DNA of 64,000 nucleotides from Photobacterium sp. GJ3 (GTDB lineage: Bacteria > Pseudomonadota > Gammaproteobacteria > Enterobacterales > Vibrionaceae). Of the stretch, positions 28,260 to 39,056 are shown piece by piece; within the stretch, counting starts at the first letter, position 1, and each line of letters opens with the position of its first letter. Under the pieces are notes generated by a model. The model did not search any database, had not been told where the DNA came from, and saw nothing but the letters and a program-made list of their open reading frames with translations. The DNA lies in the NCBI RefSeq assembly GCF_018199995.1, contig NZ_CP073578.1, positions 2,604,001-2,668,000 on the forward strand. The letters are read 5' to 3'. The translations under genes were made by a program, and so were the position numbers.

Positions 28260-30713
28260 ATGGCTACACTCGTGTACCTGCTCGGGTTACTGGGAATCGC
28301 AGGGCTGCTCGCCTATCACAGAGCCAGCCTGAGAACCTTTACGCTGGTGATTGCAGCCACACTGGCTGTCGGCACCTTGCTGGACATCACTGGTGAATTC
28401 AGTTGGCTGGCTTTTCTGGTCATCGCATTGCCACTGAACCTGCAGGCAATTCGTCAGAAACTGCTGAGTAAACCCGCTCTGAAAGCCTTCAAAGGCGTGA
28501 TGCCTGAGATGTCTCGGACCGAAAAAGAAGCGATTGATGCAGGCACCGTCTGGTGGGAAGCTGATCTGTTTCGCGGTGCGCCAGACTGGAACAAACTCCA
28601 CGACATTCCGGCCCCGCGCCTGAGTGCCGAAGAAAAAGCCTTCCTGGATGGTCCGGTCAATGAAGTCTGCCGCATGGTGAACGACTTTGAGATCACGCAT
28701 GATATGGCCGATCTGCCTCCGGAAGTCTGGCAATATCTGAAGGACAAGAAGTTTTTTGCCATGATCATCAAGAAAGAATTTGGTGGTCTGGAGTTCTCTG
28801 CCTATGCGCAATCTCTGGTGCTGCAAAAACTCTCCAGTGTCTCCATGGTGCTTTCTTCAACCGTTGGTGTACCGAACTCACTGGGTCCGGGTGAGCTGCT
28901 GCAACACTACGGTACAGAAGATCAGAAAAATCATTACCTGCCTCGTTTAGCTGAAGGGAAAGAAATTCCGTGTTTCGCCCTGACCAGCCCGGAAGCGGGT
29001 TCAGATGCCGGTGCCATCCCTGATTTCGGGATTGTTCGCAAAGGCGAATGGCAAGGCGAAGAAGTGCTGGGCATGGAGCTGACCTGGAATAAGCGTTATA
29101 TCACGCTTGCCCCTGTCGCGACTGTACTGGGCCTGGCTTTCAAACTATACGATCCGGAACACCTGTTAGGGGATGAGGAAGAACTCGGCATTACCTGTGC
29201 TCTGATCCCGACTGATCTGGAAGGCGTGAAGATTGGCCGCCGTCACTTCCCACTGAATGTACCGTTCCAGAATGGTCCGACACAGGGCGACAAAATTTTT
29301 GTGCCGCTGAGCTTTATCATCGGTGGTCAGGAGATGGCTGGTCAGGGCTGGCGGATGCTGGTTGAATGTCTGTCTGTTGGCCGTGGCATCACCCTGCCAT
29401 CGAACACCACGGGTGGCCTGAAAACCACAGCGCTGGCAACTGGTGCCTATTCGCGCATTCGTCGTCAGTTCAAACTGCCCATCGGTAAAATGGAAGGCAT
29501 TGAAGAGCCATTGGCTCGTATTGCAGGCAACGCTTACGTCCTGGATGCTGCCAGCAGCCTGACGGTTTCTGGCATTGACCTGGGTGAGAAGCCTTCAGTG
29601 ATCTCGGCCATCGTGAAATACCATTGTACCCATCGCAGCCAACGCGGCATCATTGATGCCATGGATATCATCGGCGGAAAAGGGATCTGTCTGGGTCCGA
29701 ATAACTTCCTGGCCCGTGGTTATCAGGGCGCACCAATTGCGATCACCGTTGAAGGTGCCAACATTCTGACCCGCTCGATGATCATCTATGGCCAGGGGGC
29801 GATTCGCTGCCATCCTTACGTGCTGACGGAAATGAATGCCGCTTATAACGAAGATCAGCGTCAGGCCCTGACCGACTTCGACAGTGCGCTCTTTGGTCAC
29901 GTCGGCTTCGTCTTCAGCAATCTGGTTCGTTCATTCTGGCTGGGTCTGACTGATGGTCGCGGTTCGTCTGCACCCCGGAAAGATGCCACCAAGCGCTATT
30001 ACCAGCAACTGAACCGCTACAGTGCCAACATGGCATTGCTGTCTGACATGTCAATGGCTGTTCTGGGAGGCTCTCTGAAGCGGAAAGAGCGTCTGTCTGC
30101 CCGTTTGGGTGACATTCTGAGTCAGTTGTATCTGGCTTCAGCCACCCTGAAACGTTATGCCGATGACGGGTGTAAGCAAGAAGATCTGCCACTGGTTCAT
30201 TGGGGCCTGCAGGATGCGCTGTATCAGAGCGAGCAAGCCATTGATCAGTTCCTGCGTAACTTCCCGAGCCGAGCGGTGGCCGGACTGCTGCGCGTGTTGA
30301 TTCTGCCGCGTGGTCTGTCCCGCGTCCAGCCAAGCGACAAACTGGACCACAAACTGGCCGTGATGCTGCAAACTCCTTGTGAAACCCGTGATCGTCTGGG
30401 CCGTGGTCAGTTCCTGGAAGCCATTGAGACGAACCCTGTCGGGATGATGGAAGAAGCGCTGAAAGACATTCTGGCCGCAGAACCGTTGTATGACCGCGTC
30501 TGTCAGGCAGCGGGTAAGAAACTGCCATTCATGCAGCTGGATAAAGTGGCCGATACCGGTCTGGAACTCAAAGCCATCAATGAAGATGAAGCCGCCCTGC
30601 TTCGCCGTGCTGAAGCCGGCCGTCTGCGGACCATCAATGTGGATGACTTTGACCCCCAGCGTTTGGTTGCAGGCGTGTCAGAGCCGCAGAAAGCAATTGA
30701 AAACGCTGCGTAA
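28260..30713 (+). CDS. fadE: Acyl-CoA dehydrogenase FadE
   Basis: FAD enzyme for the first step of fatty-acid beta-oxidation, with an unusually long membrane-associated form in enterics and vibrios. The 817-residue product starts with about two membrane segments (4-24 and 26-57), followed by the acyl-CoA dehydrogenase core: [18 protein letters not shown] in the middle domain, and [10 protein letters not shown] with [15 protein letters not shown] in the C-terminal helical domain. A FadE-specific C-terminal domain (DUF1974 type) covers about 520-800. The length matches E. coli FadE (814). A FadR-like site lies upstream and a strong terminator downstream. Confidence 0.95.
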   Translation: MATLVYLLGLLGIAGLLAYHRASLRTFTLVIAATLAVGTLLDITGEFSWLAFLVIALPLNLQAIRQKLLSKPALKAFKGVMPEMSRTEKEAIDAGTVWWEADLFRGAPDWNKLHDIPAPRLSAEEKAFLDGPVNEVCRMVNDFEITHDMADLPPEVWQYLKDKKFFAMIIKKEFGGLEFSAYAQSLVLQKLSSVSMVLSSTVGVPNSLGPGELLQHYGTEDQKNHYLPRLAEGKEIPCFALTSPEAGSDAGAIPDFGIVRKGEWQGEEVLGMELTWNKRYITLAPVATVLGLAFKLYDPEHLLGDEEELGITCALIPTDLEGVKIGRRHFPLNVPFQNGPTQGDKIFVPLSFIIGGQEMAGQGWRMLVECLSVGRGITLPSNTTGGLKTTALATGAYSRIRRQFKLPIGKMEGIEEPLARIAGNAYVLDAASSLTVSGIDLGEKPSVISAIVKYHCTHRSQRGIIDAMDIIGGKGICLGPNNFLARGYQGAPIAITVEGANILTRSMIIYGQGAIRCHPYVLTEMNAAYNEDQRQALTDFDSALFGHVGFVFSNLVRSFWLGLTDGRGSSAPRKDATKRYYQQLNRYSANMALLSDMSMAVLGGSLKRKERLSARLGDILSQLYLASATLKRYADDGCKQEDLPLVHWGLQDALYQSEQAIDQFLRNFPSRAVAGLLRVLILPRGLSRVQPSDKLDHKLAVMLQTPCETRDRLGRGQFLEAIETNPVGMMEEALKDILAAEPLYDRVCQAAGKKLPFMQLDKVADTGLELKAINEDEAALLRRAEAGRLRTINVDDFDPQRLVAGVSEPQKAIENAA

Positions 30714-30731
30714 GCCGCTTGCTACACCATA

Positions 30732-30770
30732 AAAAACAAAGGGAAGCTTCTGGCTTCCCTTTTTGTTTTT
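30732..30770. terminator. Bidirectional terminator after fadE
   Basis: The stem AAAGGGAAGC / GCTTCCCTTT with A and T runs on the two sides serves fadE and the convergent gene that ends at 30781. Confidence 0.93.
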
Positions 30771-30780
30771 CCGTATTCCG

Positions 30781-32037
30781 TCAGACTTTCATGTCCGGCG
30801 GAATTTCCAGTCTTGGTGTATCCGCTTCGCTGATAGCAGACTGATGACGGCGTCTGCGCAGGAACACCCAAACCGCAGCCAGCAGCACAATCACCGCATT
30901 CCCGCCCAGAATCATTTGCCAGGTCTGACTCCGGGCAGCCAGTTGCGCTTCAAGCCGACGCTTTTCTTCTTCCAGTCTGGCTTTCTCTTCCTGTTGTGCC
31001 CGATATTCGGCCAGATTTTTATCCAAATGCAGAATCGATGTGATTGCGAAATGACTTTTCTGCATCGGGAACACCAGCGCACGTTGCTGGTAAGTATCTG
31101 TGGCATATAACCATCCCGACCACGCATAGCTGCCCGGGTTGAGCAGATTCGGCACACTGACTTCAAGCCGGGTCGCATCCGGGGCAGCCTGCTCCTGACT
31201 CACCGTCACCGAGCCGTCTGGTGCCTCCTGATCCAGATGAACTGAGAGCGACCCGGGCTGAATCATGCCTTCATCCGAAGTCACAACAAGCGTATGATTT
31301 TCTTCGGTATTTCTAGCCTGAATAAAAGACGGTAACAGCGGCGGCGGATAGACCATGACCTCCTGCTCATACGTTCGCAGAAATATCCCGTTTCCGGAGG
31401 TCATTTTCACCCGGTAACGACCCGGCTGAATTTCAATGGGCAGGGCGACCGTAAAAACGCCATCTCCCGGCGCTTCATCCAGCTCCAGGCCGTCATCCGA
31501 AAATTCACCCAGCTTCAGCGGTGTAGGTAACGCATCTTCAGCCAGCGCCTCCGGATCGTCCACATACTCATAGAAGTACACCGACATCTTCACCCGATCG
31601 AGAAAATCCCGATCAGTCAGCAACTGATCATCCTGTGTCAGGCGCGCCGTAAACTTATAGGTTTCGGTCTGATAAAAGCGTTCCGGCAAAGTGGCAACGT
31701 CCAGCTTCAGGTTTGACAACACCTTCACCTGGTTCTTTGTGCTGACTTTACCCACCGCCTGCCAGGGCCCCGGCATCGGATTCTCAATCGTGATGATATC
31801 CATGCCTGCTTCTTCGTGCCAGGCGACATTCTCTGGATGGCGCCACGGATAATATTTCACGCCATCCGGACGCACCAAAACCACATTCTGGTTTTTGGCT
31901 TCTCTTTCTACCACGAAGGCCACCTGTTTGATGGTCGGATCCACCCGAAAGCGGTTATCCAACCAGGACTCCGCCGACGCACTTTGTGTGCCAAGCAGAG
32001 CCGGGATCAATGTCGACAGTAACGCTAGCCTTCGCAT
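30781..32037 (-). CDS. TIGR03503-type exported membrane protein
   Basis: A 418-residue protein with a signal peptide (cleavage after ASA, about residue 22), a large periplasmic beta-rich part (about 25-340), a charged helical stretch EEKARLEEEKRRLEAQLAA likely to be coiled coil, one membrane helix (about 374-392) and a short basic cytoplasmic tail. This layout fits the uncharacterised TIGR03503 family of marine gammaproteobacteria. It follows dnaQ by seven bases on the same strand. No function is known. Confidence 0.78.
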   Translation of the reverse strand: MRRLALLSTLIPALLGTQSASAESWLDNRFRVDPTIKQVAFVVEREAKNQNVVLVRPDGVKYYPWRHPENVAWHEEAGMDIITIENPMPGPWQAVGKVSTKNQVKVLSNLKLDVATLPERFYQTETYKFTARLTQDDQLLTDRDFLDRVKMSVYFYEYVDDPEALAEDALPTPLKLGEFSDDGLELDEAPGDGVFTVALPIEIQPGRYRVKMTSGNGIFLRTYEQEVMVYPPPLLPSFIQARNTEENHTLVVTSDEGMIQPGSLSVHLDQEAPDGSVTVSQEQAAPDATRLEVSVPNLLNPGSYAWSGWLYATDTYQQRALVFPMQKSHFAITSILHLDKNLAEYRAQQEEKARLEEEKRRLEAQLAARSQTWQMILGGNAVIVLLAAVWVFLRRRRHQSAISEADTPRLEIPPDMKV

Positions 32038-32044
32038 ACTTCTC

Positions 32045-32776
32045 CTATTGACGCCAGAGTGTGACGTCGCCTTTCTTTTCGATGATATCTAAACGCGCTT
32101 CGTGCGCTTTTAGTTCATCGGCAGAAGCCCGGATAATCTTTAATGTTTTCCGTCCGCTGGTCAGACGACGGATACCACTTTCTGCACCACCGTCACTCTC
32201 TTCCCCGGCGGCATGCAGCGCCAGTGACGTCTGGCCGCCGGTCATCATCAGATAGACATCAGCCAGAATCTCGGCATCGAGCAAAGCGCCGTGCAGCGTT
32301 CGGTGGGAGTTATCAATGCCGTAACGTGAACAGAGCACGTCGAGGTTGTTCCGTTTCCCCGGGAAGATTTTCTTCGCCATATCCAGGGTATCGGTCACCG
32401 TACAGAAATCGGTGGTTTTGCCTATCGACGGATTGAGTTTCTGAAACTCATAATCCATAAAGCCGATATCGAAGGGCGCATTATGTGCGACCAGCTCGGC
32501 GCCACGGATAAAGTCCATAAACTCATGATGGATGTCCCCATAAGTTGGCTTATCGCGCAGAAATTCATCGGTGATCCCGTGAACCGCCACAGCTTCGGCA
32601 TCAATCGGCCGATCCGGTTTGATATAGACATGGAAAGTCCGGCCAGTGAATTTACGGTTTATAATTTCAACCGCGCCGATCTCGACAATACAGTGCCCTT
32701 CGTAGTGAGGGCCGGTCATATTCATACCCGTTGTTTCGGTATCGAATACAATTATGCGTTCATTGGTGGCATTCAT
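32045..32776 (-). CDS. dnaQ: DNA polymerase III epsilon subunit (3'-5' proofreading)
   Basis: Exonuclease that removes misincorporated bases during replication. The product has 243 residues. ExoI holds Asp12 and Glu14 (FDTETTG), ExoII is in HNAPFDIGFMDYEF, and ExoIII has the histidine and aspartate in HRTLHGALLDAEILADVY. The C-terminal tail, which in E. coli binds the alpha subunit, is present. It is divergent from rnhA across 53 bases, as in E. coli, where the two promoters overlap. Confidence 0.97.
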   Translation of the reverse strand: MNATNERIIVFDTETTGMNMTGPHYEGHCIVEIGAVEIINRKFTGRTFHVYIKPDRPIDAEAVAVHGITDEFLRDKPTYGDIHHEFMDFIRGAELVAHNAPFDIGFMDYEFQKLNPSIGKTTDFCTVTDTLDMAKKIFPGKRNNLDVLCSRYGIDNSHRTLHGALLDAEILADVYLMMTGGQTSLALHAAGEESDGGAESGIRRLTSGRKTLKIIRASADELKAHEARLDIIEKKGDVTLWRQ

Positions 32777-32829
32777 AGTGTTGGTTATGTCAGACTAAGT
32801 TTTTTATCCTAAGACGAATACTACCAAAG

Positions 32830-33294
32830 ATGACCAAACAGGTAGAGATTTTCACCGATGGTTCTTGCCTCGGAAATCCGGGACCCGGTGGATACGGTAC
32901 CCTTTTACGGTACAAAGGCCATGTGAAAGAGCTGAATGATGGCTTTTTTATGACCACAAACAATCGCATGGAATTACTGGCCGCTATTGTCGGACTGGCA
33001 TCTCTGAAAGAGTCGTGCATTGTCGATCTGACCACAGACAGCCAGTACGTCCGTCAGGGGATCACACAGTGGATTCATAACTGGAAAAAACGTGGCTGGA
33101 AAACAGCCGACAAAAAACCCGTGAAGAATGCCGATTTATGGCAACGGCTGGACACCGAAACCCAGCGCCATCAGGTTCGCTGGCACTGGGTGAAAGGCCA
33201 CGCCGGACATCCTGAAAATGAACGTTGTGATGAATTGGCACGCCAGGCCGCAGAATCGCCGACTCAGGATGATACAGGCTATCAGGAAGCCTGA
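32830..33294 (+). CDS. rnhA: Ribonuclease HI
   Basis: Cuts the RNA strand of RNA-DNA hybrids. The product has 154 residues, one fewer than in E. coli. The metal-binding residues fall at the same numbers: Asp10, Glu48, Asp70 and Asp134, with His124 in the flexible loop. The basic protrusion ([18 protein letters not shown]) is present. It is convergent with the methyltransferase-like gene that follows. Confidence 0.97.
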   Translation: MTKQVEIFTDGSCLGNPGPGGYGTLLRYKGHVKELNDGFFMTTNNRMELLAAIVGLASLKESCIVDLTTDSQYVRQGITQWIHNWKKRGWKTADKKPVKNADLWQRLDTETQRHQVRWHWVKGHAGHPENERCDELARQAAESPTQDDTGYQEA

Positions 33295-33306
33295 TTCTGT
33301 ACTGTG

Positions 33307-34050
33307 TTACCCCCGGCGCTTTTCACTAGCCTGCGTCCGGCAATTGACTGAGATTGGCGTCAGTTGCCGGCGCAGTTTCCAGCTGGGTTTAATCGGTTTG
33401 AGCGGAAACGTCCGCTTTCTTGCAACGATCAGATAAATGCCGCCAACCCCGGAGAGTGAACCGGATAACATGCTTTCCGCCCATGCAGAGAAAGCCGGAG
33501 AGCGTGTCGGGGGCAAAATGGCAAGGTTTTCGTGAAACACCACTTCGTAATTCAGCACGCCCAGCCAGTCTTTCACACGCATCGGCATGAACATCCGCCC
33601 CGACCAGGGTGCCCGCTTGCGGTTCCAGGGGAGGAGACCTCGCAATCCGTGCAGACTCAACGGATTGTAACCGCTGATCAGTAAGTATCCGTCATCAACC
33701 AGCACCCGATCCACTTCCCGTAACAGTGTGTGAGGATCCGGACAGAAATCCAGTTGGTGCGCCAGTACACAGGCATCGAAAGATTTTTCCAGAAATGGCA
33801 GTGCCAGAGGATCGGCTTCCAGGTTCCGAAGCGGATTAACGCGGTCAATACAAACCTGATGCCGGATGTTACAATGCCCACTGACAAGTTCGCAGCTCAG
33901 GCCACCGAGCTTCAGCAGATGGTAGCCAAACAATCTCGGCCACCACTCATCCAGCTGCGCCTGCAGTAACTGCGCCGCCCATTCTCCCTGGACCAGCTGA
34001 GACCAGGCGTTGGGGGTGTCGATATGTTTTATCGTGCGGGCTGGCTTCAT
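33307..34050 (-). CDS. SAM-dependent methyltransferase-like protein (YafS-like)
   Basis: A 247-residue class I methyltransferase fold. It has a Methyltransf_11-like core (about 60-140) with ADPLALPFLEKSFDACVLAHQLDF and LREVDRVLVDDGYLLISGYNPLSL. The usual glycine-rich motif I is poorly conserved (LLKLGGLSCELVSG), so cofactor binding may be altered. Its place between rnhA and gloB is that of E. coli yafS, which has no proven substrate. It is divergent from gloB across 39 bases. Confidence 0.85.
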   Translation of the reverse strand: MKPARTIKHIDTPNAWSQLVQGEWAAQLLQAQLDEWWPRLFGYHLLKLGGLSCELVSGHCNIRHQVCIDRVNPLRNLEADPLALPFLEKSFDACVLAHQLDFCPDPHTLLREVDRVLVDDGYLLISGYNPLSLHGLRGLLPWNRKRAPWSGRMFMPMRVKDWLGVLNYEVVFHENLAILPPTRSPAFSAWAESMLSGSLSGVGGIYLIVARKRTFPLKPIKPSWKLRRQLTPISVNCRTQASEKRRG

Positions 34051-34089
34051 AAATGATGACTCACCACATCAAGGACCGGAGACAATTAG

Positions 34090-34848
34090 ATGCTAACAAT
34101 GAAGAGCATACCTGCATTTCACGACAATTACATCTGGCTGATTCAGGGCCCGGATAATCGCTGTGTTGTCGTTGATCCGGGTGATGCCACGCCAGTACTT
34201 TCCCGGTTGAAAGAAGAAGCGCTAACCCTGGACGCCATTCTCATCACCCACCACCACCACGATCACGTGGGCGGGATCAGTGAAATCAAACGCGCCTTCC
34301 CCAACTGTAATGTCGTCGGCCCCGGCGATGAAGCCATTCCGGGCCTGACCCAGTCAGTTGAAGACGGCGATCAGGTCGATATTTTCGGCGAACGTTTCAT
34401 GGTACTGGGCGTCCCCGGTCATACCGCTGGTCATATTGCCTATGTCGGTGACGGTAAACTTTTCTGCGGTGATACTTTATTTTCTGCCGGTTGCGGTCGC
34501 CTTTTCGAAGGCACACCTGCACAAATGTACAATTCCTTACAAAAATTGTCCGCCCTGCCTGATGAAACAGAAGTTTTTTGCGCACACGAATATACCAGCA
34601 GCAATCTTGCATTTGCCCTCGTTGCAGAGCAGGACAACCCGCACCTGCAGCGTTACCGTGAAGATGTCAGCCAGCGCCGTGCCAGAGGGATCAGCACCAT
34701 TCCAACAACACTCGGCCTGGAAAAAAGAGTAAATCCCTTCCTGCGCTGTGATCAGCCAAGCATCAAAAAAGCTGTTTCTAATAAAGCGGTTAATGAAAGT
34801 GACCTTGAAACCTTCGCTGCCCTGCGTCGGTGGAAGGATAATTTTTGA
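34090..34848 (+). CDS. gloB: Hydroxyacylglutathione hydrolase (glyoxalase II)
   Basis: Hydrolyses S-lactoylglutathione in methylglyoxal detoxification. The 252-residue metallo-beta-lactamase-fold protein has the metal motif [10 protein letters not shown] with His54, His56, Asp58 and His59, plus GHTAGHI and [13 protein letters not shown] supplying further ligands, and the C-terminal glutathione-binding helical part. An ATG three codons in (at 34099) is another possible start. Confidence 0.96.
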   Translation: MLTMKSIPAFHDNYIWLIQGPDNRCVVVDPGDATPVLSRLKEEALTLDAILITHHHHDHVGGISEIKRAFPNCNVVGPGDEAIPGLTQSVEDGDQVDIFGERFMVLGVPGHTAGHIAYVGDGKLFCGDTLFSAGCGRLFEGTPAQMYNSLQKLSALPDETEVFCAHEYTSSNLAFALVAEQDNPHLQRYREDVSQRRARGISTIPTTLGLEKRVNPFLRCDQPSIKKAVSNKAVNESDLETFAALRRWKDNF

Positions 34849-34919
34849 AGGGCTGTCACTTGTAACCTGCACCAATCGCCAAGTATTATCACCTGCGATT
34901 TTGGTTAAAGGCAGGTTAC

Positions 34920-36518
34920 ATGAAATCCCGATTTTTTTTAGCAAGTGCACTGCTGCTGGCTGGTTGCCAGATCACAGAAAACTCACAACAAGAAACTGTG
35001 GCAACCAATCAAGAAAGTGCAGGCACAACGCAAAACAACAAAAATGAAGTTCCGGGCAACACTCCGGCCAGCGCGACAGCGACTCTGGCTCCAGCAGCAG
35101 AACAGCTGATTCCTCCCCCGGCACCTGTCATCAGCCCGCAAGAACAAGATGACGTCTGGCAACGCATTGCTCTGCAACTTCAGTTAGACACCCCAAACAA
35201 CAAGCAAATTAACTACTACCGGAACTGGTACTTAAAACATCCAGGCCACCTGACCATTGTGGCATCCCGTGCCGAACCTTTCCTTTATCACATCACTGAA
35301 GCGGTCGAAAAACGTGGCATGCCACTGGAACTGGCGCTTCTGCCGATAGTTGAAAGCTCATTTGATCAGTTTGCATACTCTCACGGCCGGGCAGCCGGTC
35401 TGTGGCAAATCATTCCTGGAACCGGCCGACAGTTTGGCCTTGAGCAAAACTGGTGGTACGACGGCCGCCGCGACGTGGTTCAGTCGACCGAAGCCGCTCT
35501 GGATTTGCTCGCCTACCTGAACCGCCGTTTCGATGGCAACTGGCTCCATGCACTGGCTGCTTACAACACCGGGGAAGGCCGTGTTTTCCGGGCCATTCGT
35601 GCAAACAAAAAAGCCGGTAAACCAACAGACTTCTGGTCACTTGATTTACCAAGGGAAACCAGTGGTTATGTCCCCAAACTGCTGGCCGTTGCGGATATCA
35701 TTAAAAACCAGCGTAAATATGGGGTTGATGTCCCTTTCATCGCCAATGAACCCGCCGTTCAGACCGTCGATCCAAAAACCCAGATGGATCTGGCAATGGC
35801 AGCAAAGTACGCCGGCCTTTCGCTCTCTGAACTGAAAGCCCTGAATCCAGCCTACAACCAATGGGCGACAGCTCCGGACAACCAAACACATTTACTGCTT
35901 CCGGCAGATAAAGTCGATACGTTCAACCAGGCCTTTGAAAACAGTGGCCGCCAAGGCATGAAAGTCATTCGCTACCAGATTCAAACCGGGGACAGCCTGA
36001 GTGTTCTGGCGAAAAAACACCACACGACTGTTGATTTGATCCAGCGAGCAAACAAAATTTCCGGTTCAGGCATTCGTGCGGGCAAACACATCCTGATCCC
36101 AGTTGCATTAAACGGAGAAAACGCATTTCCGAGCCTGACCAGTCAAGTTCGCTCACAAGCCAAACACGGAGGCGGCTACCGCACGATTTACAAAGTCGAA
36201 TCGGGTGACAGTCTCTGGACGATTGCGAAGAAGCAAAATGTCAGCATCAAAGAACTGATGAAATGGAACGGATTGAAGAAAAGCGCCACACTTCGGGTTG
36301 GTCAGAAACTGAACGTCTGGAAAACCAGCAAGAATGGCGGTGTCATTCGTACCGTCTATTATGAAGTTCGCTCAGGCGATAATCTAAGTGTGATCGCAGA
36401 CAAATTTAAGGTGAAGCTGGCTGATGTGATTAAATGGAATCAACTCAACAACCAGAAATACTTGAAGCCGGGCCAGAAACTAAAACTCTATGTGGATGTG
36501 ACGAAGGTAAGCGTATGA
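34920..36518 (+). CDS. mltD: Membrane-bound lytic transglycosylase D
   Basis: Outer-membrane lipoprotein that cleaves peptidoglycan glycan strands to anhydro-muropeptides. The product has 532 residues. The lipobox is LLAGC (Cys16), followed by a low-complexity tether (about 20-75). The SLT domain (about 110-260) has catalytic Glu145 in PIVESSFDQ and AAGLWQIIPGTGR. Three LysM domains follow (about 345-390, 420-465 and 480-527), each starting YQIQTGDSL, YKVESGDSL or YEVRSGDNL. E. coli MltD has two, and counts vary. The stop overlaps the next ATG. Confidence 0.96.
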   Translation: MKSRFFLASALLLAGCQITENSQQETVATNQESAGTTQNNKNEVPGNTPASATATLAPAAEQLIPPPAPVISPQEQDDVWQRIALQLQLDTPNNKQINYYRNWYLKHPGHLTIVASRAEPFLYHITEAVEKRGMPLELALLPIVESSFDQFAYSHGRAAGLWQIIPGTGRQFGLEQNWWYDGRRDVVQSTEAALDLLAYLNRRFDGNWLHALAAYNTGEGRVFRAIRANKKAGKPTDFWSLDLPRETSGYVPKLLAVADIIKNQRKYGVDVPFIANEPAVQTVDPKTQMDLAMAAKYAGLSLSELKALNPAYNQWATAPDNQTHLLLPADKVDTFNQAFENSGRQGMKVIRYQIQTGDSLSVLAKKHHTTVDLIQRANKISGSGIRAGKHILIPVALNGENAFPSLTSQVRSQAKHGGGYRTIYKVESGDSLWTIAKKQNVSIKELMKWNGLKKSATLRVGQKLNVWKTSKNGGVIRTVYYEVRSGDNLSVIADKFKVKLADVIKWNQLNNQKYLKPGQKLKLYVDVTKVSV

Positions 36519-37204
36519 CGGCACCAACCAATCCATTCATTGCACTTCTGGATACATTCCGCTCCCCCGTGGATTGTTTTACCGCAGTTCATCAGCGCCC
36601 GAAATGGGCGCTATTGCCTTATCTGCTGCTGATATTGGCCCCATTCGGCTTATGGGGAGCTTACTTCAATCAAGTCGATTTGGCCTGGCTGCAAGAAACA
36701 CTCCGCAGTCAATTACCCATGATGTCAGAAGAGAATCAGCTGCAATGGCTGACCAAAGAAGTCTTACTGGCTGGTGAAGTCTTTGGCGATATCTTTGGCC
36801 GCACGGCTAACCTCTTGATGCTGGCCCTTTGGCTGAACCTGGCCACCAAAAGCAGCCAGATGCCGCAAAGTTTTGGCAAGTGGCTCGCCGCAAGCTGTTT
36901 TATCATGCTTCCCAGCCTAATCGGTGATATCGCCAGCTATCTCAACATTCTGTTTAATCCAGAGAACATCCTGCCGAATGCTGCGGATCTGAACAGCCTT
37001 AATGCTTTCCTTCAATTACCAATGGGACATCCATGGGCTGCATTTGCCGCCAGTATTCCTTTGCTGATGCCCTGGTATATCGCACTCACCTATATCGCCG
37101 TGAGTGTCTGGTGTGGGATTGAGCGCGCGAAGGCCATCGTCATCGCCGCCCTGCCGTGGCTCCTGGTTGTAATTGTCTGGCCATTACTTATTTGGTCAGC
37201 CTGA
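36515..37204 (+). CDS. Yip1-domain inner-membrane protein
   Basis: A 229-residue protein with five predicted membrane helices, fitting the bacterial YIP1/DUF1282-type family. I chose the ATG at 36515 because it overlaps the mltD stop (ATGA) and begins just before the conserved N-terminal stretch NPFIALLDTFRSPVDCF; the frame is open upstream within mltD. Function is unknown. It overlaps the convergent yafD gene by 17 bases at the 3' ends, with no visible terminator between them. Confidence 0.82.
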   Translation: MTAPTNPFIALLDTFRSPVDCFTAVHQRPKWALLPYLLLILAPFGLWGAYFNQVDLAWLQETLRSQLPMMSEENQLQWLTKEVLLAGEVFGDIFGRTANLLMLALWLNLATKSSQMPQSFGKWLAASCFIMLPSLIGDIASYLNILFNPENILPNAADLNSLNAFLQLPMGHPWAAFAASIPLLMPWYIALTYIAVSVWCGIERAKAIVIAALPWLLVVIVWPLLIWSA

Positions 37205-38027
37205 ACCGTGCAATAATCGGATGATGATCAGAGGCGTCTGTAGCAGGCGCCTTTGCCGTTTCCAGAACCATGCCACGATAAAACAAATGATCCAACGGCC
37301 AGCCCAAAACACGGGTGCGCAAATCTTTTTCCAATGTGGCTTCATGCAGACCCAGCTGCGCTATGAAGTAATTGACAACGGCCATCCGCTCCTCCCGCCA
37401 TGTATTAAAATCGCCAGCCAATAAAATTGGCCCTTGCGCTTCGTTGAGCTGTTCAGACAAAGCTTCAAACTGCGCACGGTATTCCTCAAGGCCCCATGCG
37501 AAATTAATTCCATGCAGATTGACCACGGTTAACTGTTGTCCATTGCTCAACGGATATCTGGCGAGCAGCGCGGATTTAGGAATTCGCAGCCAGGGTTCAA
37601 CCGCAAGATACGCACAGGTTTGTGCCGCCTCTTGCCGGGAAAGATTCATCACGCCCGCAGGTGTATCCAGAAAAGCAAACGCATTTGCCATCGTGACCTG
37701 CCATGGGCTCTGCGCCAGATAATTGCTGAATGACTCACTCAACTTGGCTTCCTGAATCAAGACCAGATCGCTGTCTGCGCTGAATGTTTCCAGAGCGGAC
37801 TGCCAGTTGTCACGTTGTTGTTTGTAAATATTCCAGACAGTGACCTGAAGTTTTCCATTCCGGTCAATTGTCGCTTTCGGCTTCGCATCAAGGCATTGAA
37901 TACTGTATTGCTTCCCCTGCACCGTAGCTGTTACCTGCGCCTGCTCAGGAATATCAAAAGAGTAATAGGTTCCGCCTCCGGCAAAGAGCAGAATCAACAC
38001 GATAACAACAAGGAGTCTTTTCAACAT
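37188..38027 (-). CDS. yafD: Endonuclease/exonuclease/phosphatase-family protein YafD
   Basis: A 279-residue protein with an N-terminal membrane anchor or signal (about 4-22) and a DNase I-like fold. Typical stretches are LVLIQEAKL (metal-binding Glu), VVNLHGINF, LLAGDFNTW and the C-terminal ATDASDHHPIIARF (catalytic Asp-His). Substrate is unknown. In E. coli yafD also lies close to the rrnH operon and mltD, so the position is ancestral. Confidence 0.9.
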   Translation of the reverse strand: MLKRLLVVIVLILLFAGGGTYYSFDIPEQAQVTATVQGKQYSIQCLDAKPKATIDRNGKLQVTVWNIYKQQRDNWQSALETFSADSDLVLIQEAKLSESFSNYLAQSPWQVTMANAFAFLDTPAGVMNLSRQEAAQTCAYLAVEPWLRIPKSALLARYPLSNGQQLTVVNLHGINFAWGLEEYRAQFEALSEQLNEAQGPILLAGDFNTWREERMAVVNYFIAQLGLHEATLEKDLRTRVLGWPLDHLFYRGMVLETAKAPATDASDHHPIIARFRLTK

Positions 38028-38217
38028 TCTGTACCTGCAACAGTTCTTGGCCAGAACAGCATGTTATCACTCTACGTTTTCAGCACCAAAGCGCTATCTC
38101 CGCGACTTTTATTCAAAAAGAAGACACATATCAGCATGAAGTTTGAATGGTTCACACTGACCTTCAGAAACGACAAAGCCCCGTCCTGAAGTGACCCCAT
38201 AAAGTTGGACATTTCTG

Positions 38218-38976
38218 TTAAACGGCTTGTAAGGCCTGCTTCCGATATTCTATCGGTGTCAGGCCTTTTAGTTTCACCTTGATGCGTTTGGTATTGTAAT
38301 ACTCAATATATTCTTGGATTTTCTCTATGAGATCATTTGCGTCTTCAAAGTGCTGGTTATGGTACATCTCGGTTTTGAGCAGGGCAAAGAAGTTCTCAGC
38401 GATGGCGTTGTCTAAGCAGTTACCTTTTCTCGACATACTTTGCGTTAACCCTCTGGCAGCCACTGTCTGCTGGTATGTCCGGTGACGATACTGCCAACCT
38501 TGATCGCTATGTATGATTGGCTTTGCGTTTCGAGCTAGCTTCGAGATCGCTTCCGTCAACATGTCAGTAACGAGCGACAAGCGTGCATTCTTATCAACCT
38601 TATAAGCAACGACTTCTTGAGTAAACAAGTCAACCACGGGTGATAGGTAAACTCTCTGCTCTTTGACTTTGAACTCCGTAACGTCAGTTACCCATTTCTC
38701 ATCTGGCTTGGTCGCCGTAAAATCTCTTTCAAGTACATTAGGAGCAACTTTTCCAGACTCGCCTCGGTAAGCGCGGTATTTCTTCGGCCTGACTATCGAT
38801 TTCAGTTCAAGTTGAGCCATAAGCCGCTGTACGGTCTTGTGGTTCAGTATGATGCCTTGCTTTCTCAGCTCTAAGTGAATGCGGCGATAGCCATATCGTC
38901 CCTTATGTTCATGATAAATTGACGTTATCAGCTCCCGTTCATTCGCATAGCTATCAGGTCGCTTACTGGCTTGCAT
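38218..38976 (-). CDS. IS3-family transposase OrfB (DDE integrase domain)
   Basis: Catalytic part of the transposase. From the ATG it has 252 residues, but the frame stays open upstream to the slippery run at 39066-39071, so the working product is probably the OrfAB fusion of about 449 residues made by a -1 frameshift. DDE residues are visible in WVTDVTEF (Asp), IIHSDQGWQY (Asp) and DNAIAENFFALLKTE (Glu). An HTH_21-like region (YHEHKGRYGYRRI) precedes the rve domain. Confidence 0.93.
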   Translation of the reverse strand: MQASKRPDSYANERELITSIYHEHKGRYGYRRIHLELRKQGIILNHKTVQRLMAQLELKSIVRPKKYRAYRGESGKVAPNVLERDFTATKPDEKWVTDVTEFKVKEQRVYLSPVVDLFTQEVVAYKVDKNARLSLVTDMLTEAISKLARNAKPIIHSDQGWQYRHRTYQQTVAARGLTQSMSRKGNCLDNAIAENFFALLKTEMYHNQHFEDANDLIEKIQEYIEYYNTKRIKVKLKGLTPIEYRKQALQAV

Positions 38977-39056
38977 CTGGTAATAGAATGCACTTCTCGC
39001 AAGCTGGAGAGCTTGGAGTAGGTCTTTTAAGGAGTGCGTGTTTCTTAGAGTTAGAG